A DNA stretch of 64,000 nucleotides from Mesorhizobium sp. M2D.F.Ca.ET.226.01.1.1 (lineage in GTDB: Bacteria; Pseudomonadota; Alphaproteobacteria; Rhizobiales; Rhizobiaceae). The position numbers and the translations under genes are program-made. A model generated the notes under the pieces. That model was not told where the DNA came from and searched no databases. It worked only from the letters and a program-made list of their open reading frames with translations. Below, one piece after another: positions 8,847 to 17,236 of this stretch (within the stretch, counting starts at the first letter, position 1; each line of letters opens with the position of its first letter). The stretch is from positions 564,956 through 628,955 of the forward strand of contig NZ_RZOY02000001.1 of the NCBI RefSeq assembly GCF_004022705.2. The letters are read 5' to 3'.

Positions 8847-9497
8847 TTATAGGGCAGGGCGCTTGGCTATGGCGAGACCGATCCCAAGCGCGATCATCGC
8901 ACCGCCCGACGCCTCGCGCAGCCGGCGTATCACGCCCGAACGTCCAGCGGCGCCTTGCCGAATGCGGCTCGCCGCAAAGGCGACCAGGACATCGGCCAAT
9001 GTGTTGAGCGAGACCGATATGAAGCCGAGGACCATGAACTGCAGGGCGACGTGGCCGGCAGCCAGATTCACGAATTGCGGGATGAAGGCCAGGAAGAAGG
9101 CGGCCGTCTTCGGGTTCAGCGCCTCGACCAGCACGCCTTCGCGAAATGCTCGGTCCGGGCCGACGGCCGGCGCCGGTGTTCCGCCCTCCAGCAAGGTCCT
9201 CGCCTCGCGGCGGGCAGACTGCATGGTACGGAAGCCTAGCCAGACGAGATAGACGGCGCCGATCAGTTTCAGCGCGGTGAACAGTTCAGCACTGGCGAGC
9301 ACGATTGCCGAGACGCCCAGGCTGCCGGCAAGCACATGGGCCATGCCGCCCAGCCCCGTTCCGAAACTGGAGGCGATGCCTTCCACGCGTCCTCCCGCCA
9401 GTGTGCGAGCGGCGACATAGAAGATGCCCGGCCCCGGCATGATGGCAAGCAGGAAAGCCGCGGCGAAGTACAAGGTGAACTGGGTCAGGTCCAGCAT
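8847..9497 (-). CDS. LysE/RhtB-family amino acid exporter
   Basis: 216 aa with about six hydrophobic segments. The N-terminal signature is characteristic of the LysE translocator family (FLLAIMPGPGIFYVAARTLAGG), with the GAVYLVWLGFRTM segment about one third of the way in. The family exports amino acids and related compounds across the inner membrane. It converges with the aminotransferase gene and could relieve accumulation of an amino acid in the same pathway, but it is not clearly part of that locus. Confidence 0.9.
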   Translation of the reverse strand: MLDLTQFTLYFAAAFLLAIMPGPGIFYVAARTLAGGRVEGIASSFGTGLGGMAHVLAGSLGVSAIVLASAELFTALKLIGAVYLVWLGFRTMQSARREARTLLEGGTPAPAVGPDRAFREGVLVEALNPKTAAFFLAFIPQFVNLAAGHVALQFMVLGFISVSLNTLADVLVAFAASRIRQGAAGRSGVIRRLREASGGAMIALGIGLAIAKRPAL

Positions 9498-9531
9498 GAT
9501 GGGTTCACTCGCATTGAGATGGTGTTGACTG

Positions 9532-10155
9532 TCACAAGGGAATGAGCGGCGCGACCTCGCGGTCGGATGGCCGCTCGCTGGCCGCCAGGCCGGCGACCAC
9601 GCCTGCGCGATCGGCCGCGTTGCGGTTCTGGCTCATCTTGCGCTTGCCTTCCAGCTTCGTGATGCGCATGCGCAGGCCGACAATGCCCTTCAACTGCGAC
9701 TGGATGAAATCCGCCGGCGCGTCCGACACCGCCCAGGGCATGCTGCGCCCGCCTTCATGCAGGTTGGTGAGGCGGGTCACCACCTCGAGCAGCCTGTCGG
9801 CGTCCTCAAAGAATTCGATCGGCCCATGCGCTTGGACGGCGACATAGTTCCAGGTCGGCACCACCTTCCCGGTCTCCTGCTTGGTCTGATACCAGGCCGG
9901 TGTCACATAGGCATCCGGGCCCATGAACATCGCCAGTCCGTCGCCCAGCGGCGGCACGCGCCATTGCGGGTTTGCCTTTGCGACATGGCCGTAGATCACG
10001 CCATGCTCGCCCTCGTTCTCGTCGAGCAAAAGCGGCAGAGGCGTCGCCAGCGGTCCTTCTACCGTGGCGGTGACCAGGATTGCCAGGCGCACGGCTCGGA
10101 TGGTGGCGGTGAGGCTCTCACGATCGTCGTCGCGAAAAGCGGGCGGTGTGTACAT
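9532..10155 (-). CDS. PaiB-family FMN-binding protein
   Basis: 207 aa, the family length. It starts MYTPPAFRDDD and carries the PaiB core PLATPLPLLLDENEGEHGVIYGHVAKANPQWR plus WYQTKQETGKVVPTWNY in the flavin-binding fold. PaiB proteins were first described as negative regulators in Bacillus, but the fold is a split-barrel FMN-binding domain and the biochemical role is unclear. An AAGGAG site lies seven bases before the start. It is divergent, across 76 bases, from a MocR-type regulator gene, which probably controls it. Confidence 0.88.
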   Translation of the reverse strand: MYTPPAFRDDDRESLTATIRAVRLAILVTATVEGPLATPLPLLLDENEGEHGVIYGHVAKANPQWRVPPLGDGLAMFMGPDAYVTPAWYQTKQETGKVVPTWNYVAVQAHGPIEFFEDADRLLEVVTRLTNLHEGGRSMPWAVSDAPADFIQSQLKGIVGLRMRITKLEGKRKMSQNRNAADRAGVVAGLAASERPSDREVAPLIPL

Positions 10156-10231
10156 GGCGAAACTCCTTGCGTTGCAGGGAAAGATGCCGGATGTCTGGCT
10201 TGCTTGGAATATCCAGTTTTGAAAGTTTCAG

Positions 10232-11659
10232 GTGGTCCAGTTGGAACAGGACGGCGTCGCGCGCCGGATCATCGCGGCGATCAAGGAGCAGATCCACAGC
10301 GGGGCGTATCGGCCCGGCGATCGCCTGCCGTCGACGCGGGCTTTTGCGGCCGAGTGGGGGGCGTCGCGGACCACGGTCACGGCCGCCTACAATCAGCTCG
10401 ACGCCGAAGGCTATCTGATCATCCGGCACGGCACGCGCGCCGTCGTTGCCCCGGGGTTGGAGAGGAAGTCGGGAGAAGCGCCTGTCGCGACCATTTCGCC
10501 GCGCAACCTCTCCGCCTTCGCACAGCGGTTGCTGACCCTGCCTCCGACGGCGTTGGCGCAGCCGGCCAGGATTGCGGATTTCCGCTATGGCGACCTGTCC
10601 GGAGCAGATTTCCCGGTGCTGGCCTGGCGGCGGGCGTCGAACAAGGCCATCCTGCGGCGCCCCGCACGGCTGCGCTATGGCGATCCTCAGGGGTCTTCCG
10701 TCCTGCGCAACGCGCTTCAGGCTTATCTGTGGAGGGCGCGCGGCATCAGTTGCGCGCCGGACCAGATCGTCATCGTCAATGGCTCGCAGCAGGGGCTGGA
10801 CCTCTGCGCGCGGCTGCTGCTCGACCCGGGCGACCCCTTCGTGATCGAGAACCCGGGCTATCTGCTGGCACGCCACGCCTTCGTGGCGGTGGGCGGCATC
10901 GCCTTGCCCGTTTCCGTGGACACGGATGGGCTACGGACGGATCAGCTGCCGCCGGCCCGTCTCGCCTATGTGACGCCTTCGCATCAGTTTCCGCTCGGCG
11001 GCGTGCTTTCAGCAACGCGGCGGCGGTCGCTGCTGGCTTGGGCCACCGGCGTGGGCGCCTACGTCGTGGAGGACGACTATGACGGCGAATACCGGCACGA
11101 CATCAGTCCCATCCCGCCGCTGCAGGCGCTCGACGCGGACAGCGTCATTTATGTCGGCACGCTGTCCAAGACGCTCTCGCCGACCTTGCGGCTCGGCTAC
11201 CTCGTCGTCCCCGCCGGCCTGCGCCGGGCATTCAGCGAGGCAAAGCGCCTGACCGACCGGCACGCGCCGATGCTGGAACAGGACGTGCTGGCCGACCTGC
11301 TGGCGAGCGGCGCCTATGAGCGCCACGTGCGCAGCATTCGCAGGAAGAGCGCCGAGCGCAGGGGCATCCTGCTGCAAGCCTTGACCGACCACCTTGGCCA
11401 CAGGGTCACAATCGCAGGCGCCGAAACGGGACTTCATGTCGTTGCCTGGATGAATGGCATTGCCGCCGCGCGCGAGCCGACGCTCATCGCGGCCGCGCGC
11501 GCTGCGGGGATCGGCCTCTATCCGGTCTCGCCGCTTTACGATCCGGGCGGGCCTCGACCGAAAACGGCCGGCTTCATTCTTGGCTATGCCGGGCTCGACG
11601 CGGATGCTTTGCGGCGCGGCGTTGCGGTGCTGGCCACGATTTTGACCGAGCACCGCTAA
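10232..11659 (+). CDS. MocR/PdxR-type regulator (GntR helix-turn-helix fused to aminotransferase domain)
   Basis: 475 aa with a GTG start. Residues 1-70 are a GntR-type winged helix (YRPGDRLPSTRAFAAEWGAS). Residues about 110-470 resemble fold-type I aminotransferases, with the PLP Lys near 313 in GTLSKTLSPTLRLGY and the Asp/Tyr region VVEDDYDGEYR. Such regulators sense PLP or PLP adducts of amino compounds and usually control a divergent gene, here paiB. TCCAGTT occurs twice at 10212 and 10236, 24 bases apart, a spacing suitable for tandem sites, though the second copy is within the coding start. Confidence 0.9.
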   Translation: MVQLEQDGVARRIIAAIKEQIHSGAYRPGDRLPSTRAFAAEWGASRTTVTAAYNQLDAEGYLIIRHGTRAVVAPGLERKSGEAPVATISPRNLSAFAQRLLTLPPTALAQPARIADFRYGDLSGADFPVLAWRRASNKAILRRPARLRYGDPQGSSVLRNALQAYLWRARGISCAPDQIVIVNGSQQGLDLCARLLLDPGDPFVIENPGYLLARHAFVAVGGIALPVSVDTDGLRTDQLPPARLAYVTPSHQFPLGGVLSATRRRSLLAWATGVGAYVVEDDYDGEYRHDISPIPPLQALDADSVIYVGTLSKTLSPTLRLGYLVVPAGLRRAFSEAKRLTDRHAPMLEQDVLADLLASGAYERHVRSIRRKSAERRGILLQALTDHLGHRVTIAGAETGLHVVAWMNGIAAAREPTLIAAARAAGIGLYPVSPLYDPGGPRPKTAGFILGYAGLDADALRRGVAVLATILTEHR

Positions 11660-11672
11660 CCGATCCGCGTCG

Positions 11673-12500
11673 TCAGAAAATCTCGTTGCTCAGCCGCTTC
11701 ACCGGACCGAGCAGGATCGAGCCCGTCGGCACGCCATTGTCGATCGGGATCGCCTTGCGCTCCGGCATGTCCTCTTCCGGCGCGCCGACATTGGCCGTCA
11801 CGACGACCGGGGTCTTGGTGGGCACGCGGTCGTAGAGGTCGATGATGTCCTGGTTGATCAGGCGCACGCAGCCCGACGACACCGACTTGCCGATCGACCA
11901 CCATTCGGGCGAGCCATGCAGGCGATAGAGCGTGTCTTGGTTGCCCTGGAAGAGATAGAGCGCACGCGCGCCCAGCGGGTTCTTCAGGCCGCCCGGCATG
12001 CCGCCATTCTTGGCGCTGAATTGCGTCAGTTCCGGCTGGCGCGCGACCATTTCGTCCGGTGGCGTCCATTTCGGCCACTTCTGCTTCCACTGCACGACCG
12101 CGTCGCCCGACCATTCGAAGCCGGCGCGGCCGAGACCGACGCCGTAGCGGATCGCCTGGCCGCCCTCGCGCACCAGATAGAGGAAATGGTTGGTTGTATC
12201 CACGACGATGGTGCCCGGCCGCTGCCCGGTCGGATCGGGAACAATCTGGCGTAGGAATTTGTGATCGATCTTGTTCACCGGAATCGCCGGCAGGTCGAAG
12301 CCATTGTCGGACATCGCGCCATACATCGTCTCGTAATCGCCGAGCGGCGGCTCGACAGGGGCCTGAGGCGGCGGCGTCTGGATGGGGGCCGGGCCTTGAT
12401 CGCTGGTGGTGGTGCAGGCGGAAACGGCGGCCGAAGCGGCGCCAAGGGCCGTCAAATTGAGGAAGCCGCGACGGCTGATGCGGAGGGAAGCGTCTGACAT
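11673..12500 (-). CDS. YkuD-type L,D-transpeptidase, exported
   Basis: 275 aa. The N-terminus has a twin-arginine motif (SRRGFLNL) and a lipobox-like end (SAAVSAC, Cys29). It therefore looks like a Tat-exported lipoprotein, or a protein cleaved nearby. The YkuD domain spans about 96-235 with His195 (LHGS) and catalytic Cys211 in SSGCVRL. These enzymes make 3-3 peptidoglycan cross-links or attach proteins to peptidoglycan. Rhizobiales carry many paralogues, so the specific role is open. It is convergent with the MocR gene. Confidence 0.92.
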   Translation of the reverse strand: MSDASLRISRRGFLNLTALGAASAAVSACTTTSDQGPAPIQTPPPQAPVEPPLGDYETMYGAMSDNGFDLPAIPVNKIDHKFLRQIVPDPTGQRPGTIVVDTTNHFLYLVREGGQAIRYGVGLGRAGFEWSGDAVVQWKQKWPKWTPPDEMVARQPELTQFSAKNGGMPGGLKNPLGARALYLFQGNQDTLYRLHGSPEWWSIGKSVSSGCVRLINQDIIDLYDRVPTKTPVVVTANVGAPEEDMPERKAIPIDNGVPTGSILLGPVKRLSNEIF

Positions 12501-12672
12501 GGTTGCCTTTTCTAGGTCTTAATTCGCAAGAAAGCATGAAAGCGAGGGTCCGTCGCCGGCGCCATCCATAACAGTCAGCGGCGATAGGCGGTTCCAATTC
12601 TGGCCTGAGGGTGGACAGAAAAAGGCGAAGCTGTGATCGCCCTGCAGCTGTTGCGCTGCAGCAACATCACGT

Positions 12673-13335
12673 TCATGCGCCGGCCAGCAGGCCTTCGAGC
12701 GAGGGCAGGATCAGCCCCGGGGGAAAGTCGCGGTACTCGTCCGGCTGGTCGGCGCGGTTGATCCAGACCGTGCGGAACCCGAACTTCGTGGCGCCCGCCA
12801 CGTCCCAACGGTTGGACGACTGGAACGACACCGCGCCCGGATAGAGCCGCCAGCTGGTGACTACCATGTCGTAGACCGACGGGTCGGTCTTGAACTTGCG
12901 CACCGCATCGACCGAAAAAACGTCGTCGAGGATCTGGTCGAGTGCCGCGGATTTGACCGCGGCGTTGAGCATTTCCGGCGACCCGTTGGAAAGGATCGCG
13001 AGCTTCGCGCCCGACCCTTTCAGTGCTTTCAGCACGGCGGGCACTTCCGGGTAGCAGTCGAGCCGCCAATAGGCTTCCAGCAGCTTGGCCTTGAGCGCCG
13101 GATCGGCCGAGGGCACCTTGCGCAGCGCGAAATCCAGCGACTGCTCGGTCAATTGCCAGAAGTCGGCGTATGAGCCCATCAGCGTTCGGACCCAGGAATA
13201 TTCGAGCTGCTTGGCGCGCCAGATTTCCGACAGCAGCTGGCCGTCCGGGCCGATCTCGCCGGCATGGCGGCGCACGGCGGCGTGCACGTCGAACAACGTG
13301 CCATAGGCGTCGAAGACATAGGCCGCATGATGCAT
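12673..13335 (-). CDS. Haloacid dehalogenase, type II (HAD superfamily)
   Basis: 220 aa. Motif I FDAYGTLFD places the nucleophilic Asp at residue 9. Motif II is LSNGSPEML. Motif III-like Lys is in AVRKFKTDPSVYDMV. The SSNRWDVAGA motif is typical of L-2-haloacid dehalogenases. The expected reaction is hydrolysis of L-2-haloacids to D-2-hydroxyacids, although many rhizobial members may act on other small substrates. The divergent neighbour starts at 13487; the 151-base gap holds no obvious operator. Confidence 0.88.
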   Translation of the reverse strand: MHHAAYVFDAYGTLFDVHAAVRRHAGEIGPDGQLLSEIWRAKQLEYSWVRTLMGSYADFWQLTEQSLDFALRKVPSADPALKAKLLEAYWRLDCYPEVPAVLKALKGSGAKLAILSNGSPEMLNAAVKSAALDQILDDVFSVDAVRKFKTDPSVYDMVVTSWRLYPGAVSFQSSNRWDVAGATKFGFRTVWINRADQPDEYRDFPPGLILPSLEGLLAGA

Positions 13336-13486
13336 GGCTTAAGTTTTGCGGCGCGGAGGAGCGTCGCGCAAGCGCTGATTGCACTTAAGTCCCGCTGGCC
13401 TCAACGATTTTTGCCCATGTCGGTTGACGCCGGCCGTCAAAGCATCGTCCTATGGCCGTCTGAAATTACTCGTTTGGACGGCGAAC

Positions 13487-14365
13487 ATGACACTGGCGGC
13501 AGCGGCGCAAACCGCGACTTGGACCTATGTGGACGGCGACTGGTACGAGGGCAATGTCGCGATACTGGGTCCGCGCAGCCATGCCATGTGGCTCGGCACC
13601 AGCGTCTTCGACGGCTGCCGCTGGTTCGAAGGCGTCGCGCCCGACCTTGAGCTTCACTCCGCCCGCGTCAACGCATCGGCGACGGCGCTTGGCCTGAAGC
13701 CGTCGATGACCACGGAAGAGATCGTCGGCCTGACCTGGGACGGCCTGAAGAAATTTGACGGCAAGACGGCAGTCTATGTCAGGCCGATGTATTGGGCCGA
13801 GCATGGCGGCTATATGGGCGTGCCGGCCGATCCGGATTCGACCCGCTTCTGCCTCTGCCTGTACGAATCGCCGATGATCCCGCCGTCGGGTTTCTCGATC
13901 GGCGTCTCGCCGTTCCGGCGCCCGACCATCGAGACCATGCCGACCAACGCCAAGGCCGGCTGCCTCTACCCCAACAATGGCCGCGCCATCCTGGAGGCCA
14001 AGAACCGCGGCTTCGACAATGCGCTGGTGCTCGACATGCTGGGCAATGTCGCCGAGACCGGCACGTCCAACATCTTCCTGGTCAAGGACGGCCATGTGAT
14101 GACGCCGGCCGCGAACGGCACGTTCCTGTCCGGCATTACCCGCTCGCGCACCATCAACCTGCTCGGCGACTATGGCTTCAGGACCATCGAGAAGACGCTG
14201 TCGGTTCGCGATTTTCTCGAGGCGGACGAAATCTTCTCGACCGGCAACCATTCCAAGGTCGTGCCGGTCACGCGCATCGAAAGCCGCGACCTGCAACCCG
14301 GACCCGTGGCCAAGAAGGCGCGCGAGCTCTATTGGGAATGGGCGCATTCGACGTCCGCCGCATGA
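13487..14365 (+). CDS. Branched-chain-type (class IV) aminotransferase
   Basis: 292 aa. Class IV fold-type PLP enzyme: the cofactor Lys is about residue 156 (TNAKAGCLYPN), and the signature segment VLDMLGNVAETGTSNIF contains the catalytic-site Glu190. The likely role is interconversion of branched-chain amino acids and keto acids. The YMGVPADPDS and WAEHGGY segments suggest a subgroup distinct from the main IlvE. ATG 13487 has a GGA site eight bases upstream; an in-frame ATG at 13379 lies far outside homology. An intergenic palindrome follows the stop. Confidence 0.88.
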   Translation: MTLAAAAQTATWTYVDGDWYEGNVAILGPRSHAMWLGTSVFDGCRWFEGVAPDLELHSARVNASATALGLKPSMTTEEIVGLTWDGLKKFDGKTAVYVRPMYWAEHGGYMGVPADPDSTRFCLCLYESPMIPPSGFSIGVSPFRRPTIETMPTNAKAGCLYPNNGRAILEAKNRGFDNALVLDMLGNVAETGTSNIFLVKDGHVMTPAANGTFLSGITRSRTINLLGDYGFRTIEKTLSVRDFLEADEIFSTGNHSKVVPVTRIESRDLQPGPVAKKARELYWEWAHSTSAA

Positions 14366-14374
14366 GCCGCTGGA

Positions 14375-14472
14375 GTTTCAGCGTTTCACGAAACGGCGAT
14401 CCACTCTTTCTCTTGTTTGGGGCAATTCCGGACGGAAAACCCTTTCACACTTTTCCGCGAATTGCTCTAAAG
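14375..14472 (-). repeat. Intergenic palindromic repeat, family A (reverse orientation)
   Basis: GCAATTCCGG (14422-14431) pairs with the CGAATTGC end near 14458-14465 and is followed by TCTAAAG. A second short hairpin region (GTTTCAGCGTTTCACGAAAC) lies to its left. The same two-part layout in the other orientation is found at 20679-20777, and shorter copies at 21356-21489. It resembles rhizobial intergenic mosaic elements. Confidence 0.75.
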
Positions 14473-14567
14473 TCGCTCGGCGCTTCATTCTGGAGTTGCC
14501 CCAACCCATTCCAGACCTATCTAGTTCGGTGGTTTCACCGGATTTTTTCCTCGAGGGAGTACCATCC

Positions 14568-15170
14568 ATGGCTTTTGAGTTGCCCGCCTTGCCTTACGAC
14601 TACGAGGCGCTTCAGCCTTACATGTCGAAGGAGACGCTGGAGTATCACCACGACAAGCACCATAAGGCCTATGTCGACAACGGCAACAAGCTCGCCGCCG
14701 AGGCCGGGATGGGCGACCTGTCGGTCGAAGAGGTCGTGAAGCAGTCTTTCGGCAAGAATGCCGGGCTCTTCAACAACGCGGCCCAGCACTACAACCATAT
14801 CCATTTCTGGAAGTGGATGAAGAAGGGCGGTGGCGGCAACAAGCTGCCGGGCGCCCTGCAGAAGGCCGTTGACAGCGATCTCGGCGGCTATGACAAGTTC
14901 AGGGCGGATTTCATCGCCGCCGGCACCACCCAGTTCGGCTCCGGCTGGGCCTGGGTTTCGGTCAAGAACGGCAAGCTCGAAATCTCCAAGACCCCGAACG
15001 GCGAGAACCCGCTGGTGCATGGCGGCTCGCCGATCCTCGGCGTCGACGTCTGGGAGCATTCCTATTACATCGACTACCGCAACGCGCGGCCGAAATATCT
15101 CGAAGCCTTCGTCGACAGCCTGATCAACTGGGACCACGTCCTGGAGATGTACGAGAAGGCTAAAGGCTGA
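14568..15170 (+). CDS. sodB: Superoxide dismutase, iron type
   Basis: 200 aa. Metal ligands can be placed at His27 (LEYHHDKHH), His in HYNHIHFW, and Asp/His in GVDVWEHSYYIDY. The Gln in NNAAQHYNH occupies the position diagnostic of Fe-type rather than Mn-type enzymes, though cambialistic use of Mn is known in alphaproteobacteria. No signal peptide, so cytoplasmic. GAGGGAG (14553-14559) precedes ATG 14568. A strong rho-independent terminator follows directly, so the gene is probably monocistronic. Confidence 0.95.
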   Translation: MAFELPALPYDYEALQPYMSKETLEYHHDKHHKAYVDNGNKLAAEAGMGDLSVEEVVKQSFGKNAGLFNNAAQHYNHIHFWKWMKKGGGGNKLPGALQKAVDSDLGGYDKFRADFIAAGTTQFGSGWAWVSVKNGKLEISKTPNGENPLVHGGSPILGVDVWEHSYYIDYRNARPKYLEAFVDSLINWDHVLEMYEKAKG

Positions 15171-15182
15171 TCGATCTTACTG

Positions 15183-15212
15183 AAAAGCCCCGGCAAGCCG
15201 GGGCTTTTCTTT
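15183..15212 (+). terminator. Rho-independent terminator of sodB
   Basis: AAAAGCCCCGGC and GCCGGGGCTTTT form a near-perfect GC-rich stem starting 13 bases after the sodB stop, followed by CTTTT. Confidence 0.92.
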
Positions 15213-15325
15213 TCCGGGCGGGAAGAAACCAAGGCAGTCAGCAAAATCGTCACGGCGAAGGGGAATAATCTGTCTGTGACGCCCGTTAACGTTCAGTCCC
15301 CTCATCATCCACGGAGCCAAATTGA

Positions 15326-15763
15326 ATGAGAAAGCTTGTCCTTGCCATCTCTATGCTCGCCTTTGCCGGTTCGGTCGCCTTTGCCGATCCGATCCAGGAG
15401 CGCCAGGCGCTGATGAAGGAGCGCGGCAAGCTCGCCGGCCAGTTGTCCAAGGTGGTGAAGGGCGAGGAGGATTTCGACGCGGCTGCCGTGCTGACGACCC
15501 TGAAGGCCTTGCAGGCCAATGCCGAGAAGTTCGATACCGAGAAGCTGTTCCCGGCCGGCAGCGACAAGGGCGATACCACGGCCGCGCCCAAGATCTGGGA
15601 AGACATGGCCGGCTTCAAGGCCGCCGAGGACAAGTTCCTGGCCAATACCAAGGAAGCGGTCGCCTCGCCGCCGGGTGATGTCGACGGTTTGAAGGCGCAG
15701 CTCAACACGCTTGGCGGCGATTGCGGTGCCTGCCATCAGAGCTACAGGGTCAAGAAGGGCTGA
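15326..15763 (+). CDS. Cytochrome c556 / c-prime type
   Basis: 145 aa. Signal peptide to about residue 20 (SVAFA/DP). The mature protein is helical and charged, and the single heme site CGACH lies at residues 133-137 near the C-terminus, the arrangement of four-helix-bundle class II cytochromes c. It is periplasmic and depends on the Ccm system also encoded in this window. It ends ten bases before a diheme cytochrome c gene, so the two are probably co-expressed partners in electron transfer. Confidence 0.92.
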   Translation: MRKLVLAISMLAFAGSVAFADPIQERQALMKERGKLAGQLSKVVKGEEDFDAAAVLTTLKALQANAEKFDTEKLFPAGSDKGDTTAAPKIWEDMAGFKAAEDKFLANTKEAVASPPGDVDGLKAQLNTLGGDCGACHQSYRVKKG

Positions 15764-15773
15764 TCGCCTGATA

Positions 15774-16721
15774 ATGGCCTGGCTGAAGAAACTCGTCGGC
15801 GCCGTTATCGTGCTTGGCGGCGCCGCGGCTGCCGCCGGCTGGGTCCTCTCGGCGCCGGTCAGGCTGGACGCTGTGACCGTCGCGCAGCTCGGCCCTGGCG
15901 ACGCCGCCAAGGGCAAGCGCATTTTCTATGCCGGGGGCTGCACCTCCTGCCACGCCAAGCCGGGATCGCAGGGCGATGGTCGCCTGCAACTGACCGGTGG
16001 CCTCGAGCTGAAGACGCCGTTCGGCACCTTCGTTCCGCCCAACATCTCGCAGGACCAGAGGGATGGCATCGGCGCCTGGAGCGAGGAGGATTTCGCCAAT
16101 GCGATGCTGAAGGGCGTTTCGCCGTCCGGCGAGCATTTCTATCCGGCCTTTCCCTATGCGTCCTACGCGCGCATGAAGCCGGCCGACATCGCCGACCTCT
16201 ACGCCTTCATGAAGACGCTGCCGGCGGTTGCCGGCAAGGCGCCGGATCACAAGCTTTCCTTCCCCTTCAACATTCGCCGCGGCATCGGCCTGTGGAAGCG
16301 CCTCTATCTCAGCCCTGAGCCGGTGATCGCCTTGCCCGACGGCACGCCGGGCAAGGTTCTGGCCGGCCGCTATCTGGCCGAGGGGCCAGGCCATTGCGGC
16401 GAATGCCACACGCCGCGCGATTTCGCCGGCGGCGCCAAAAAGGGCGAGTGGCTGGCGGGCGCCGTGGCCGCCGAAGGCGCGGGCGTCGTGCCCAACATCA
16501 CCCCCGATGGGAAGAGCATCAAGAGCTGGTCGGAAGCCGACATCGCCAACTACCTCGAAACCGGCTTCACGCCCGATTTCGATTCCGTCGGCGGCGCCAT
16601 GGTCGAGGTCCAGAAAAACATGGCGCAGCTGAGCGCGGACGACCGCGCAGCGATTGCCGCCTATCTCAAGGCCGTCCCGCCGCATCCGAACGGCTATCCG
16701 GCGCGCAAGCCGGCGAGCTAG
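15774..16721 (+). CDS. Membrane-anchored diheme cytochrome c
   Basis: 315 aa. An N-terminal hydrophobic segment (residues 5-27) is likely an uncleaved anchor. Two heme sites follow: CTSCH near residue 57 and CGECH near residue 210. Each lies in a class I cytochrome domain, with candidate axial Met residues in regions such as YARMKPADIADLYAFM and GGAMVEVQKNM. This resembles the cytochrome subunits of alcohol or gluconate dehydrogenases, but no dehydrogenase gene is adjacent. ATG 15774 starts ten bases after the cytochrome c556 gene. Confidence 0.9.
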   Translation: MAWLKKLVGAVIVLGGAAAAAGWVLSAPVRLDAVTVAQLGPGDAAKGKRIFYAGGCTSCHAKPGSQGDGRLQLTGGLELKTPFGTFVPPNISQDQRDGIGAWSEEDFANAMLKGVSPSGEHFYPAFPYASYARMKPADIADLYAFMKTLPAVAGKAPDHKLSFPFNIRRGIGLWKRLYLSPEPVIALPDGTPGKVLAGRYLAEGPGHCGECHTPRDFAGGAKKGEWLAGAVAAEGAGVVPNITPDGKSIKSWSEADIANYLETGFTPDFDSVGGAMVEVQKNMAQLSADDRAAIAAYLKAVPPHPNGYPARKPAS

Positions 16722-16749
16722 CCCGGCTCACACTGGCGGCCACCATATT

Positions 16750-17139
16750 TTATGGGTGGCGGTCGCCCAGGAAGTCGAAGCCGTTCTCGAAAAAGTGGTT
16801 GTAGTCGCAGGTCAGTTCCTCGCCGGGCTTGATATCGCGAAGCGCGTAGGTTTCCTCGGGCGAGGAGACGTCGCAGTTCGGCTCGTCCGCATGGTTCATG
16901 TAGCGCGCGTCATCCGCCTCGAAGACGATGTAATTGGGGTCGCGCCGGTCCGGATAGGAATAGCGGTCGAGATAGGATTTCACCGGGCCGCTTTCGCCCT
17001 CATAGGTGTCGACGGGAATGCGTCGGTCGAACCTTGGGTCGAGCTTCCAGATCAGCGTGCCCTTTGGAATGCGGTGTTTGGCGAAGACGCCGATGCCCTG
17101 TATGGGTGATTTGTCGAGATAGACGTCGACGAGCAGCAT
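16750..17139 (-). CDS. SET-domain protein (lysine methyltransferase-like)
   Basis: 129 aa, almost entirely a SET domain. It begins with a strand and turn (KSPIQGIGVFAKHRIPKGTLIW). YMNHADEPNCDV matches the SET NHS-type knot motif, and GEELTCDYNHFF matches the final ELxxDY motif that binds S-adenosylmethionine. Family members methylate lysines. Bacterial substrates are mostly unknown. The start ATG 17139 has AAGG six bases upstream; the upstream extension to 17199 lacks homology. It converges on the cytochrome genes. Confidence 0.85.
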   Translation of the reverse strand: MLLVDVYLDKSPIQGIGVFAKHRIPKGTLIWKLDPRFDRRIPVDTYEGESGPVKSYLDRYSYPDRRDPNYIVFEADDARYMNHADEPNCDVSSPEETYALRDIKPGEELTCDYNHFFENGFDFLGDRHP

Positions 17140-17236
17140 GACGAACCTTGTGAATGAACAGCCGGCGCGGTCCAAGGACCACGTCCAAGAACAGAGCATT
17201 GCGTAACGCGCAGGCTTGGTAATTGCGAGTGGAAAA

